DNA from: Corynebacterium marinum DSM 44953
GTDB taxonomy: Bacteria; Actinomycetota; Actinomycetes; Mycobacteriales; Mycobacteriaceae
Direction of reading: 5' to 3'
Assembly (NCBI RefSeq): GCF_000835165.1
Contig: NZ_CP007790.1
Span: 248,001-312,000, forward strand
DNA length: 64,000 nucleotides
The translations under genes were made by a program, and so were the position numbers. This document shows, piece by piece, positions 20,278 through 30,695 of this stretch (positions within the stretch are counted from its first letter, which is position 1; each line of letters begins with the position of its first letter). A model generated the notes under the pieces. That model searched no databases. It worked only from the letters and a program-made list of their open reading frames with translations, and was not told the origin of the DNA.

Positions 20278-21543
20278 CTATACGGGCAGCTCCGCTGCTC
20301 CGCGGGGCGCGCGCAGCAGGCCCGCCGCGTGGATGAACAGACCGCTCAGTGGGCCGACGATCAGGGCCAGAGCTGCGGCGGTAGCCAGTTCCCAGGGCCC
20401 GAGCAGCAGGCTGACGGCGACGACGGTGGCTACTATCCAGCCGCTCAGGTAGAAGTCGTGCCGGTTCACGGCGATCGCGGCTGCACCGGTGACCATGAGC
20501 GTTCCGGTGCATGCCGCACCAAGAGTGAAAGCGGCCAAGAGGTGGCCGGGCACCGCGAATATCTCGTTGCGCAGGATGGTCTCCATCAACCACGGACCGA
20601 GCAGCCAGGCCGCGCCGGAGCCAGTCAGGCCCACCGCCCACACCAGGCCCACCGGAGCGGCGAGTGCTGCGAAGGGGTGCCCCTGATGGCGTACGAAACG
20701 GACGATGATCGCCGACTGGAACTGCTGCAGAGGAACCAGTAGCGGGGCACGGGTGAGCGTCACAGCGTAGATGACGGCGGCGGCGGTCACCGCCTGCCCG
20801 GTGGTGTCAGGGTTGGTGACCCGCACGAGCGTGGGAAAGCCGGTGATGAGCACCGCCGTGGCGCCGGAAGCGGCCATCGCTGTGCCACCCTGGCGCAGGA
20901 ATTCCCGGGGAGAGACGTCGGTGACCGCGGAACGCAGCGTGGCCCGCACCTTCGACGAGGAGGCGGCGATGAACACCCACGTGCCTGCCCCCACCACCGT
21001 GATCACCAGGAAGGCCAGGATTCCCCACCCCGCTAGCCAGGCGATAATCGCGATCACCATGCGGATTCCCGAGTCGACCGCGACCAGCACTGCGTACTGC
21101 CTCCATAACTGGCAGCCCGACAGCACGCCGGAGACTGCCGCCTGCATTGCGTAGCTGGCCAGACCGACCGCGAGGAGCCCCACTCCGATTCCCTGGTGGG
21201 TACCCAGAACTAGGTGCATCCATGCCGGGGCGGTCACCGCGATCAAGACTCCGGCGAGCAGCGCAATTCCGGCCGCCACAAGCAACGGTCGGGCGTAGTC
21301 CCGCTTGTCGACGTCCGTTCCTCCCGCCGTTTTTCCGGTCTCGTCGCGACGGGAGACGGACACCGCCCGGGTGGTTTCCTGCATGAAGCCCGTGAGCACA
21401 CCCGTACCAGCGAAGAACAGGCCCCAGTAGGCGTTGAAGTCAGTCGTCAGGGCGGCGTCGTCGCCTAGCGCCCAGGCCGCGACAATAATCACGACGAAGC
21501 CGGAGATTCCCGCGATCGCGGTGGCGAGCGTCAGGTATCTCAT
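20278..21543 (-). CDS. Wzx-like polysaccharide flippase (MOP superfamily)
   Basis: 421 residues with about twelve predicted membrane helices and almost no soluble domain. Small Gly/Ala-rich helices and paired helices separated by short loops fit the MOP exporter superfamily (Wzx/MurJ-like), which flips polyprenyl-linked sugars across the membrane. There is no sharp sequence motif, so the call rests on topology and location: it lies nine bases before rmlB on the same strand, placing it with the rhamnose/linker genes. It could export a wall polymer unit; the substrate is unknown. It starts 19 bases after the M1 peptidase stop. Confidence 0.6.
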   Translation of the reverse strand: MRYLTLATAIAGISGFVVIIVAAWALGDDAALTTDFNAYWGLFFAGTGVLTGFMQETTRAVSVSRRDETGKTAGGTDVDKRDYARPLLVAAGIALLAGVLIAVTAPAWMHLVLGTHQGIGVGLLAVGLASYAMQAAVSGVLSGCQLWRQYAVLVAVDSGIRMVIAIIAWLAGWGILAFLVITVVGAGTWVFIAASSSKVRATLRSAVTDVSPREFLRQGGTAMAASGATAVLITGFPTLVRVTNPDTTGQAVTAAAVIYAVTLTRAPLLVPLQQFQSAIIVRFVRHQGHPFAALAAPVGLVWAVGLTGSGAAWLLGPWLMETILRNEIFAVPGHLLAAFTLGAACTGTLMVTGAAAIAVNRHDFYLSGWIVATVVAVSLLLGPWELATAAALALIVGPLSGLFIHAAGLLRAPRGAAELPV

Positions 21544-21562
21544 CGCTGGTGGCTCAGTGATC

Positions 21563-22966
21563 TCATCTGCGGGGCTCCGGGAAGGGGGGCAGCTCGAGCT
21601 GGTGGAGCCACGCGCGCCAGAGGTTCTTGACCTCGTCCTCGGGGATGCCCAGGGTCGCGGCCTCCGCGAGGATCTCGCGTTTGAGGTCGACGGGTTCGAC
21701 GACGGAGTGGGCGCCGGCGGCGACGTAGCGGCGGAGCGCGCGGAAGAAGGGGGCGTCGCCGAGCAGGGTGCGCAGGGCGTGGACGGTCAGGGCGCCGCGC
21801 TTGTACACGCGGTCGTCGAACATGTCGCGCGGGCCGGGATCCGCCAGGAGGATGTTCTGCGGCTGAGCGGCGATCTCGGCGTAGTGCTCGCGGGCGGAGT
21901 CTGCGGCGTGGCGGCCGGTGGAGTGCTCGAACCACAGCCACTCGGCGTAGCAGGCGAAGCCCTCGTTGAGCCAGATGTCGTTCCACTGGGCCAGGCCGAG
22001 GGAGTTGCCGAACCACTGGTGGGACAGTTCGTGGGCGATGAGGCGTTCCCAGGTGTGGTCGCCCTGGATGTGGTTGGCGCCGAAGATGGACAGGCCCTGG
22101 GCTTCGAGGGGGATCTCCAGCTCGTCCTCCGTGACGACGACGGAGTAGGAGTTGAAGGGGTAGGGGCCGAACAACTCGGAGTAGAGGGCGAGCATGCGGG
22201 ACTGGTCAACAAACTCCTCGCGTGCTGACTCCCGAAGTTCGGCCGGGACCCAGGCGCGGACTGGGACGCCACCGGGCTCGGAGAGGAGTAGCTGCGTGTA
22301 CTCGCCGATCTGGATGGTCGCCAGGTAGGAGGCCATGGGGTGGCCGATCCGGTAGTGCCAGGTGGTGCGCGATCCGGCGGTCTGCTTCGACAGCAGGGTG
22401 CCGTTGACGGCGACGACGTAGGGGTTGTCGGTGGTCACGATGATCTCATAACGCGCCTTCTCATCTGGCGTGTCGTCACAGGGGAACCAGCTGGGTGCGC
22501 CGTTGGGCTGCGAGGCGACTAGGGCACCGTTCTCCAGTTCCTCCCAACCGATGTCGCCCCACGGCGAGTGGATCGGGCCGGGGGTGCCGGAGTAGCGGAT
22601 GACCAGGGAGAACTCGGAATCCACCGGGATCTCCTGGGCGAAGGTGATACGCAGCTTGCCGCCTGACTGGCGGAAGCGGAGGACCTTCACGGTGTGTCCT
22701 GCGGTGCCCTGCGCGATGATGCGGGTGGCCCGCATGCTGGGTGCGAGATCCAGCGTCATGGATTTCAGGGGCCGCCAGTTGTCCAGCTGCAGCGTCGCTA
22801 TGCCGCTGAGGTTGTTCGGGCCGACCCGGTAGTTGAGGTCTAGATGGTAGGAGCGGACGTGGAAGCCGAGGTTGAAGTCGACTCCGGTGTACTCGTCTCG
22901 CGTGCCTGGAATGGGTGTGGAACGCAGCCTTCTCATGGTCATGGTCCACAAGATGTTACCGATCAC
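21563..22966 (-). CDS. M1 family zinc metallopeptidase (aminopeptidase type)
   Basis: 467 residues from a GTG at 22966 (ATGs at 22942 and 22936 are alternatives). The zinc site HELSHQW (His312, Glu313, His316) is followed 19 residues on by Glu335 in NEGFACYAE, the M1 pattern. The GAMEN box is altered to PLEAQGLSIFG. It ends soon after the catalytic domain, so it lacks the long C-terminal helical domain of full-size aminopeptidase N (about 850 residues); short actinobacterial M1 proteins of this size are known. There is no signal peptide. The start is directly adjacent to the S9 peptidase stop, so the two peptidases form an operon. Confidence 0.88.
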   Translation of the reverse strand: MIGNILWTMTMRRLRSTPIPGTRDEYTGVDFNLGFHVRSYHLDLNYRVGPNNLSGIATLQLDNWRPLKSMTLDLAPSMRATRIIAQGTAGHTVKVLRFRQSGGKLRITFAQEIPVDSEFSLVIRYSGTPGPIHSPWGDIGWEELENGALVASQPNGAPSWFPCDDTPDEKARYEIIVTTDNPYVVAVNGTLLSKQTAGSRTTWHYRIGHPMASYLATIQIGEYTQLLLSEPGGVPVRAWVPAELRESAREEFVDQSRMLALYSELFGPYPFNSYSVVVTEDELEIPLEAQGLSIFGANHIQGDHTWERLIAHELSHQWFGNSLGLAQWNDIWLNEGFACYAEWLWFEHSTGRHAADSAREHYAEIAAQPQNILLADPGPRDMFDDRVYKRGALTVHALRTLLGDAPFFRALRRYVAAGAHSVVEPVDLKREILAEAATLGIPEDEVKNLWRAWLHQLELPPFPEPRR

Positions 22967-24976
22967 CTATCCGACATGCTGATTCAGCCACTCGAAGATG
23001 AGTGCCTCCACCCGTGCGACCTGCTTGTTGTCGGCTGCCCCGGCGTGCCCGCCCTCGGTGTTCTCGAAGTAGTCGACCGGCTGCCCGGCCTCGCGCAGCG
23101 CGTGGGCGAAAAGGCGTGCGTGCGCGGGGTGGACGCGGTCGTCGCGGGTGGAGGTGGTCACCAGCGCGGGCGGGTATCCGCCTGCCCCGGACGGGGACAC
23201 GTTGTGCAGCGGCGACCACGTCTCGATCGCCGCGCGTTCCTCCGCCACCGCCGGGTCGCCGTACTCGGCCATCCACGACGCTCCCGCGGACCAGGTGTGG
23301 TAGCGCAGCATGTCGGTCAGGGGCACCTGGATGACGGCTGCGCCGAAGCATTCCGGGTACCGGGTGAGCGCGCCGGAGGTGAGCAGCCCGCCGTTGGATC
23401 CGCCGCGGATGGCGATCTGCTCCGGCGCCGCGTAGCCCCTGGCGACGAGGTCCTCCAGCACTGCACGGTGGTCCTCCCACACCTTGTGCCGGTTGGTCTT
23501 GACCACCTGGGTGTGCCAGGTCGGCCCGAATTCACCGCCGCCGCGGAGGTTGGGTTGGACGAAGTGGCGGCCGGTCTCGAGCCAGCCGATGCCGCGCACC
23601 GCGGAGTAGCCGGGGGTCAGCGAGACCTCGAAGCCGCCGTAGCCGCCGACCAGCGTCGGCCTCGGCCCGCGGGAGAAATCGCCGGTGATGAAGTAGGGGA
23701 GCCGGGTGCCGTCGGCGGAGGTGACCCAGTGCTGGCGGGTCTCGAGGCCGGCGGCGTCGAAAAGCGCGGGGGAGCGGCGCACGAGTTCCGGCGACAGGCC
23801 GTCCGCGAGGTCGAGGCGGTAGAGCGTCGTCGGTTCGGTGAAGGACGAGGTGGTCAGCCACACCTCGTCGCCGTCGAGCGGGCTGGTGGCCACCACCGAG
23901 GCGGTCACCAGGGGCGGGAGCTCCAGGTCGCGGCCCGGTGAGGTCGGGTCGTCGAGGGGGTGGATGAGGACGCGGGTGGCGACGTCGTCGAGCAGCGTCA
24001 CTACCAGCCACTCCCGCGTGAACGACATGGCCTGCAGCGATACGTGCCCGGTGGGGGTGAACACCGGCCGGATGCCGCGCTCGCCGCCGAGGAAACGGTC
24101 CAGTTCGATCACGCCGAGGCCGCCGGCGGGGATGCCGGCGTACTCCTCGCGGGGGGCGACGAACAGCCATTCCCGGTGGAGCGTCGCCCGGCAGTCCTCC
24201 GGCAGCTCGAGGACCTGGAGCGGTGCGTCCGGGTCGAGCGGGGCGACGGACTGGCGGGTGCGGTAGAAGTCGAGGGCGCGGGAGACGATGATCCGTTCGT
24301 GCCCGGGGGTGGTGTCGGCCCACGCGCCGACGGCGACGTCCTCGTGGCGGCCGGCGGTGTACACGGGGGCGTCGAGAAGTTCGGTGCCGCGCCGCCACAC
24401 GCGGACCTGCGCGGGGTAACCGGAGGAAGTCAGGGAGCCGGCGCCGGTGTCGGTGCCCACCAGGAGGGTGTCCGCGTCGATCCAGCTGACGTCGGTCTTC
24501 GCCTCGGGCAGCTCGAAGGGGTCCGCGGTCACGAACTTCCGCGCGGCCAGGTCGAATTCGCGGACGACGGTGGCGTCCGCGCCGCCCCGGGACAGGCGGA
24601 CCAGGGCGAGGTCGTAATCGGGGGCGCGGACGTGCGCGCCCTTCCAGACCCAGTTCTCGTCCTCGTCCGCCGCGAGCTTATCGACGTCCACCAGCACCTC
24701 CCACTCCGGTGAATCGGAGAGGTAGGAGGTCAGCGTCGTGCGGCGCCACAGGCCGCGGACGTGTTCGGCGTCGCGCCAGAAGTTGTACAGCCATTCGGCG
24801 CGGCGCGCGACGAAGGGGATGCGGTCGTCCACGTCCAGGGCGGCCAGGATCCGCTCGCGCAGCTCCGGGTTGTCCGCGGCGCCCTCCGTCGCGTCCGACC
24901 ACTCCTGCGCCCAGGCGAGGGCGTCGGGGGAGTCGATGATCTCGAGGGACTGCAGGAGTTCGGGGGAGTCGGTCAT
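22967..24976 (-). CDS. prolyl oligopeptidase family serine peptidase (S9A)
   Basis: 669 residues from the ATG at 24976; an upstream in-frame start at 25027 adds a low-complexity stretch and is less likely. An N-terminal propeller of about 400 residues is followed by an alpha/beta hydrolase domain. Catalytic residues are visible: Ser in RGGSNGGLLTSG, Asp in TSTRDDRVHPAHA and His in TEGGHAGA. It cleaves peptides after proline or similar sites in the cytoplasm; there is no export signal. It is transcribed together with the M1 peptidase. Confidence 0.88.
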   Translation of the reverse strand: MTDSPELLQSLEIIDSPDALAWAQEWSDATEGAADNPELRERILAALDVDDRIPFVARRAEWLYNFWRDAEHVRGLWRRTTLTSYLSDSPEWEVLVDVDKLAADEDENWVWKGAHVRAPDYDLALVRLSRGGADATVVREFDLAARKFVTADPFELPEAKTDVSWIDADTLLVGTDTGAGSLTSSGYPAQVRVWRRGTELLDAPVYTAGRHEDVAVGAWADTTPGHERIIVSRALDFYRTRQSVAPLDPDAPLQVLELPEDCRATLHREWLFVAPREEYAGIPAGGLGVIELDRFLGGERGIRPVFTPTGHVSLQAMSFTREWLVVTLLDDVATRVLIHPLDDPTSPGRDLELPPLVTASVVATSPLDGDEVWLTTSSFTEPTTLYRLDLADGLSPELVRRSPALFDAAGLETRQHWVTSADGTRLPYFITGDFSRGPRPTLVGGYGGFEVSLTPGYSAVRGIGWLETGRHFVQPNLRGGGEFGPTWHTQVVKTNRHKVWEDHRAVLEDLVARGYAAPEQIAIRGGSNGGLLTSGALTRYPECFGAAVIQVPLTDMLRYHTWSAGASWMAEYGDPAVAEERAAIETWSPLHNVSPSGAGGYPPALVTTSTRDDRVHPAHARLFAHALREAGQPVDYFENTEGGHAGAADNKQVARVEALIFEWLNQHVG

Positions 24977-25061
24977 GGGTTCCAGGCTACGTGCGGGCCC
25001 GGCCGGGAATGCGGAGGCACCGCCCACCGGGTGGTGGACGGTGCCTGTCGGTTGCGCGGGA

Positions 25062-26132
25062 TCAGGAGAAGAGGGCGCGCTCCAGGGTCGGCCAGGACTT
25101 CTCGACGTCGTCCAGCCAGTAGTTCCAGGAGTGGGTGCCGGTCGGACGGTGGTTCCAATCGGCCGGGATGCCCAGGCTGTCGAGCTTGGCCTTCAGGTTG
25201 TGGGTGCAGATGTTGGTTGCGCCCTCGATGAGGCCGCCCTCGACGATGAGGGTGGCGGCACCCGCGGAGGCGGTGGCCGGGTCGTAGCCCTGAGCGATGT
25301 AATGGCCCGGCATGTCCCACTCGCCGGCGAGGCCGGTGGCGTTGGAGATGTAGAGCTCGGAGCCGCGCAGGCCCTCGGCGTGGACGAGGGCGTCGTTGGC
25401 GATGTTGTGCGGGCTGCCCATCGGGCCGAGCATCTCCCGGGCGGTGGTTCCCGCGCGCTGGACGGTCAGGTCGACGGAGGTGTATCCCAGCGGTGAGGCG
25501 GTCTCGGCGCAGCCGGAGAAGGAACCGACTCCGTCGAAGAAGCCCGGAGCCTTCTCGGCCAGGAGCAGCGAGGAGGTGGCGGACATGGAGAATCCGGCGA
25601 TGGCGCGGTTGTTGTTGGCGCCCAGGTAGGGCTCGATGCCGCCCGGCAGCTCGCGGAGGAGGAAGTCCTCCCACTTCTGGGTGCCCTTGAGGTAGCCGGG
25701 GGCCGCCGCGGGGTTGGGGTTGTCCCAGTTGACGTAGTACGAGAACGCGCCCTCCTGCGGGATGACCACGTTCACGCCCTTGTTGGCGTAGAAGTCGACG
25801 ATCCCCGGTGCGCGGACGAGCCAGTCCATGTTCTGCTCGGCGCCGCCGGCACCGTTGAGCAGGTAGAGCGTGGGGGCGTTCGCCGGCTTGCCCTCGGGGC
25901 GGATGACCGCGAGGGGGATGTCGCGGCCCATCGCCGTCGAGTAGGCGTTGAGGTGCTCGACCCGCGAATCGCCCGCGGTCTGGGTGCGCCAGCCCGGCAT
26001 GGGGTCGGCGTTCGTCATGGAGGCGATCACGGAGGGCTTGACTGTGGAGGCGTCAGCGACCGGCGCCGCGAGAGCGGACGCGCCGATGGCGAGGGCCGCG
26101 ACCGGGGCGGCGATCTTGCGGAGGAACTTCAT
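25062..26132 (-). CDS. cmt: secreted corynomycolyltransferase (antigen 85 family)
   Basis: 356 residues with a signal peptide (FLRKIAAPVAALAIGASALAAPV, cleavage near ADAS). The alpha/beta hydrolase triad is visible: Ser in AGFSMSATS, a downstream acidic residue, and His in TGTHSWNYW. There are conserved Cys in SGCAE and NICTHN, and the antigen-85-like YLLNGAGGAEQNMDW segment. Corynomycolyltransferases move corynomycolic acid from trehalose monocorynomycolate to trehalose, arabinogalactan or, in the case of MytC of C. glutamicum, to small porin peptides. Which acceptor this one uses cannot be read from sequence. It lacks the LGFP repeats of the long form. It is divergent from the porin-like peptide at 26460. 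Confidence 0.9.
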   Translation of the reverse strand: MKFLRKIAAPVAALAIGASALAAPVADASTVKPSVIASMTNADPMPGWRTQTAGDSRVEHLNAYSTAMGRDIPLAVIRPEGKPANAPTLYLLNGAGGAEQNMDWLVRAPGIVDFYANKGVNVVIPQEGAFSYYVNWDNPNPAAAPGYLKGTQKWEDFLLRELPGGIEPYLGANNNRAIAGFSMSATSSLLLAEKAPGFFDGVGSFSGCAETASPLGYTSVDLTVQRAGTTAREMLGPMGSPHNIANDALVHAEGLRGSELYISNATGLAGEWDMPGHYIAQGYDPATASAGAATLIVEGGLIEGATNICTHNLKAKLDSLGIPADWNHRPTGTHSWNYWLDDVEKSWPTLERALFS

Positions 26133-26459
26133 GGGGTGGCTTCCTTGGGTCGTGTTGTGGCCGGATGCGGCGACTAGTTGTTGCTGGGACGCACCCTGGC
26201 CGAAAGCTGGACGCGTTCACAGGGGTACATCGTAACGGCTGTACCGCATGTTAACGGTCCACCCCCGAAAGTGCAGGGCTTCGGGGGTGGAACGATGGTC
26301 ATATACCCGACTCATGTTACAGAAGTTATAGGTGGTAGGCAAGGGGATGCTGTGTCATAATGCTGACAGTTCGTTTCCGGTGGCCTGCGTAACGGTTTGC
26401 CCGGATTCGGCGCTAATACTTACTGGTAACCCGCTGACATCCAGAGAAAGAAGCCACGC
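26133..26459. promoter_or_regulatory. 327-base divergent intergenic region, mycolyltransferase / 36-aa peptide
   Basis: AT-richer than its surroundings. On the minus strand a TACGAT hexamer (26234-26229) could be the -10 box of the mycolyltransferase gene. On the plus strand CATAAT (26356-26361) and TAATACT (26414-26420) are candidate -10 boxes for the peptide gene; neither has a good -35. AGAGAAAGAAG (26443-26453) is the peptide's ribosome site. I see no further gene. Confidence 0.45.
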
Positions 26460-26570
26460 ATGTCCATTTTCGAGCAGATCATCGTCGCCATCAACACCTT
26501 CCTCGGCTCGGGGGTCCACGGCCTGTCCTCCGCATCCTCCAACGCGGCGCTGTTCCTCGGTCTCTTCTGA
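26460..26570 (+). CDS. 36-residue hydrophobic peptide, porin-like
   Basis: A free-standing small gene: good ribosome site, ATG at 26460, TGA at 26568-26570, and a perfect terminator 16 bases later. The peptide begins MSIFEQIIVAINTFLGSGV and ends in NAALFLGLF. It is amphipathic to hydrophobic, without Cys and without a signal peptide, rich in Ser/Gly in the middle (GSGVHGLSSASS) and with a C-terminal Phe/Leu pattern. Size and composition resemble the short corynebacterial pore peptides PorA/PorH, which are exported without a signal peptide and carry O-linked corynomycolate on a Ser. The neighbouring divergent gene is a corynomycolyltransferase. The porin idea is inference; the gene itself is well supported. 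Confidence 0.7.
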   Translation: MSIFEQIIVAINTFLGSGVHGLSSASSNAALFLGLF

Positions 26571-26586
26571 TCAACCCGTTCCGCCC

Positions 26587-26628
26587 GACGCCCCGGCCAC
26601 CAGTTCCACCCGGCCGGGGCGTCTTTTT
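26587..26628 (+). terminator. Rho-independent terminator after the 36-aa peptide gene
   Basis: A perfect 12-base stem, GACGCCCCGGCC (26587-26598) and GGCCGGGGCGTC (26612-26623), followed by TTTTT. It is one of the clearest terminators in the window and separates the peptide gene from lpd. Confidence 0.92.
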
Positions 26629-26684
26629 GCCGCGGGGCCCCCGGCCGGTGACACAGGGGGCGACAGTCACCTATTCTTGATGGC

Positions 26685-28094
<1,410 letters not shown>

Positions 28095-28116
28095 GGGCGC
28101 ATCCCGCTCCCACCTG

Positions 28117-28144
28117 CAAGGGGTCTCCTACCGGAGGCCCCTTG
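28117..28144 (+). terminator. hairpin terminator after lpd
   Basis: CAAGGGGTCTCC (28117-28128) pairs with GGAGGCCCCTTG (28133-28144) with one G-T pair, then a pyrimidine-rich TTCCCTTTC tail. It ends 29 bases before the next start codon. Confidence 0.75.
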
Positions 28145-28173
28145 TTCCCTTTCTCCAGGAGGTACCGGCACAG

Positions 28174-29268
28174 ATGGCCACGATCGGAATTCTGGCTGAC
28201 GACGGACAACCCTCGCGCGACGTCACCCGCATCGTCGAGGACCTGCTCGACGACCCCCGTTACGACAACGAGGACGACGGCACCCGTACCCTCACCGGCA
28301 CCTGGCCGGGGGTGGGGGAGGTGGAGGTCCGCGTCGAGACAGTCCCGATGAGCCCCGACGGCGACGTGATGCTCTCCGACCACGCCCGCCAGATCCTGCA
28401 GACCCGGGGGTGGGACCGCTTCATCTACGTCACCGACCTTCCCCTCACCGCCTGGGAGAGGCCCGTGGTCAGCCAGCGGGCGCGTGCCGACGCCGCCGTG
28501 CTCATTTCCCTGCCCGCCCTCGGCGCCTTCGGCACCACGCGCAGACTGCGGCGCGAACTCATCAGCCTCGTCGAGGAGGACCGCCCCGTGGCCGGCGCGC
28601 GGCGCGGGGGGCCCGACCTGGTGGAGGGGGAGGACTCGGATGACTCCGCGGGCGTCGAGACCCGCGTGCTCGACCACCGGGGCAGGACCATGCGCATGGT
28701 CTTCGGGATGATCCGGGGCAACCAGCCCGGCCGGCTCCTGCCGGTGCTGTCGAGTTCGTTGGCGGCCATGGTCGCGACCGGCGGCTTCGGCGTCTTCTAC
28801 GGGTCCATCTGGAAGCTCGCGGAGGAGATGAGCTGGTCCCGGCTGCTGCTCATCAGCACCTTCGCCGTGGTCTCTTTCACGGCCTGGCTGATCATCCACA
28901 ACCGGCTGTGGCAGCGTTCCCACACCCAGGAGACCAGGTGGCGGGAACGCATCGACAACCTCGCCACCATCGGCACGATCGGGATGACGGGGCTGATCCT
29001 CTACCTGCTGGTCATGGCCGTGCTCTTCGTCTCCTCGGCGGTGGTCATCCCGGTGGGCTACCTGGAGGCGGAGCTGGAACGCGAGGTCGGCCTGCCCACC
29101 TACGCGTCCATCGCGGCGCTCAGCGCCTCCCTCGGGGCGATGGCCGGTGCGCTGGGCTCCAACTTCGACCGCGACGTGGAGATCCGTTCGGCCACCTACA
29201 ACCTGCGGGAATACGAACGCAGGCTGCAGAGCGGGTACTACGCGGGCAAGGGCCGGACGGAAGGCTAG
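28174..29268 (+). CDS. uncharacterised four-helix membrane protein between lpd and ramB
   Basis: 364 residues with a good ribosome site (AGGAGGT at 28157-28163). I do not recognise the family. Residues 1-180 are soluble and acidic, with an alternating alpha/beta look ([16 protein letters not shown], then [12 protein letters not shown] and [16 protein letters not shown]). Residues about 188-210, 222-242, 265-295 and 308-328 are membrane helices, and a short basic tail follows. Its stop overlaps that of ramB on the other strand by three bases (CTAG). A signalling or regulatory role is possible because of the large cytoplasmic head, but nothing in the sequence proves it. Confidence 0.75.
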   Translation: MATIGILADDGQPSRDVTRIVEDLLDDPRYDNEDDGTRTLTGTWPGVGEVEVRVETVPMSPDGDVMLSDHARQILQTRGWDRFIYVTDLPLTAWERPVVSQRARADAAVLISLPALGAFGTTRRLRRELISLVEEDRPVAGARRGGPDLVEGEDSDDSAGVETRVLDHRGRTMRMVFGMIRGNQPGRLLPVLSSSLAAMVATGGFGVFYGSIWKLAEEMSWSRLLLISTFAVVSFTAWLIIHNRLWQRSHTQETRWRERIDNLATIGTIGMTGLILYLLVMAVLFVSSAVVIPVGYLEAELEREVGLPTYASIAALSASLGAMAGALGSNFDRDVEIRSATYNLREYERRLQSGYYAGKGRTEG

Positions 29269-30695
29269 TTGTAAGGGGCGACCGAGGAGCGGTGGGCGTC
29301 GATGGTGATCTCCTCGTGGATCGGGGGGAACGCGCGCTGGGCGCAGTTCTCCCGCGGGCACACGCGGCAGCCCGCGCCGATGGGGGTCGCGCTCGACAGA
29401 TCCTCCAGATTCAGGCCCTCGGCGTACACCGTGCGGTCGGCGTGGCGGGCCTCGCAGCCCAGGCCGATGGCGAAGAGCTTGCCGGTATCGCCGAACCGGC
29501 CCCGGTGGTGGCGCACCGTGCGGGCGATCCACAGGTAGTTCCGGCCGTCCGGCATCTGCGCCAGCTGGCGCTGGATCGTGCCGGGGTTGGTGAACGTCTC
29601 GTAGATGTTCCACAGGGGACAGGTTCCGCCGGAGTTGGCCAGGTGGAAGCCGGTCGCGGACTGTCGTTTGGACATGTTTCCGGCGCGGTCCACGCGGACG
29701 AAAGTGAAGGGGATCCCCCGCAGGTTGGGCCGCTGCAGGGTGGACAGCCGACTGGCCACGGTCTCGTAGCCCACGCCGAAGACCTGACAGAGGAAGTCGA
29801 TGTCATAGCCGGAGCGCTCGGCCTCCGCGTGAATCCCCTGGTAGGGGAGGAGGACGGCGGCAGCGAAGTAGCTGGCGATTCCGCGGCGGGCCAGGTTCGC
29901 GGAGGCCTCGGAGGTGAAGGACTCCTCGGCGACCAGGGACTCGATGTCCTCGCCCACCTCCAGGTACGCCAGCTCCATGCCCATGCGGAACGCCCGCTGG
30001 CCGGTGTGCAGTCGGCTGGCCAGCTGCAGGTGGCCGGTCTCCCGGTCGAGGCTGTGGAGGGTGCCGTTGAGGTCGGAGGAGGTGGAGATTTCGATGCCGT
30101 GGTGCTGGCGCAGCCGTTCGGCGATGGCGTCCTCGGTGCCACGGATGGAGAACCTCTCGACGCCGAGTTCCCCGGCGATGGATTCGGCGGAGGTGTCGAG
30201 GTCGTCGAGGTAGTTCTGTCGCGAGTAGAAGAAGTCGCGCACCTCGTCGTGGGGCATGGACAGGGCCTGCGCCCCGGGGGAGGAGTTGATCGGGCCAGCG
30301 AGCCGGCGGGTGTCGGTGGCGATGGACAGTTTGTCGCGGACGTTGCGGTAGCGGCGGTGCATGTCCACCATCGTTCTGGCGACCGCCGGGTGGTTGTACA
30401 CCAGCTCGGACAGCTCCTGCAGCTCGACCGGGGTGGGGCACAGCTCCTTGTCCAGGACGACGTCCTGGATCTCGGCGAGGAGCCGGGAGTCGTCGTCGCG
30501 CGAGAAGAAGGTCGCGTCGACGCCGAAGGCCTCGGTGATGCGGAGCAGGACGGGGACCGTCAGCGGCCGGACGTCGTGTTCGATCTGGTTGACGTAACTG
30601 GCGGACAGTCCGAGGGTCGACGCGAGCGACGCCTGGCTCAGGTCACGTTCGCGGCGGAGTTGGCGGAGCCGTGAACCTACGTAGGTCTTTCCCAT
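29265..30695 (-). CDS. ramB: RamB-type transcriptional regulator of acetate metabolism
   Basis: 476 residues from the ATG at 30695 ([20 protein letters not shown]), the first start that puts the helix-turn-helix at the N-terminus. Domains: an XRE-type HTH at about 5-60 ([21 protein letters not shown]), a middle ImmA/IrrE-like zinc-peptidase-related region, and a C-terminal domain of short-chain-fatty-acyl regulators with a cysteine cluster ([16 protein letters not shown]). In C. glutamicum RamB represses acetate and glyoxylate genes and its own promoter. The gene position next to lpd and sdhCAB matches. It is divergent from sdhC across 409 bases. Confidence 0.93.
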   Translation of the reverse strand: MGKTYVGSRLRQLRRERDLSQASLASTLGLSASYVNQIEHDVRPLTVPVLLRITEAFGVDATFFSRDDDSRLLAEIQDVVLDKELCPTPVELQELSELVYNHPAVARTMVDMHRRYRNVRDKLSIATDTRRLAGPINSSPGAQALSMPHDEVRDFFYSRQNYLDDLDTSAESIAGELGVERFSIRGTEDAIAERLRQHHGIEISTSSDLNGTLHSLDRETGHLQLASRLHTGQRAFRMGMELAYLEVGEDIESLVAEESFTSEASANLARRGIASYFAAAVLLPYQGIHAEAERSGYDIDFLCQVFGVGYETVASRLSTLQRPNLRGIPFTFVRVDRAGNMSKRQSATGFHLANSGGTCPLWNIYETFTNPGTIQRQLAQMPDGRNYLWIARTVRHHRGRFGDTGKLFAIGLGCEARHADRTVYAEGLNLEDLSSATPIGAGCRVCPRENCAQRAFPPIHEEITIDAHRSSVAPYN

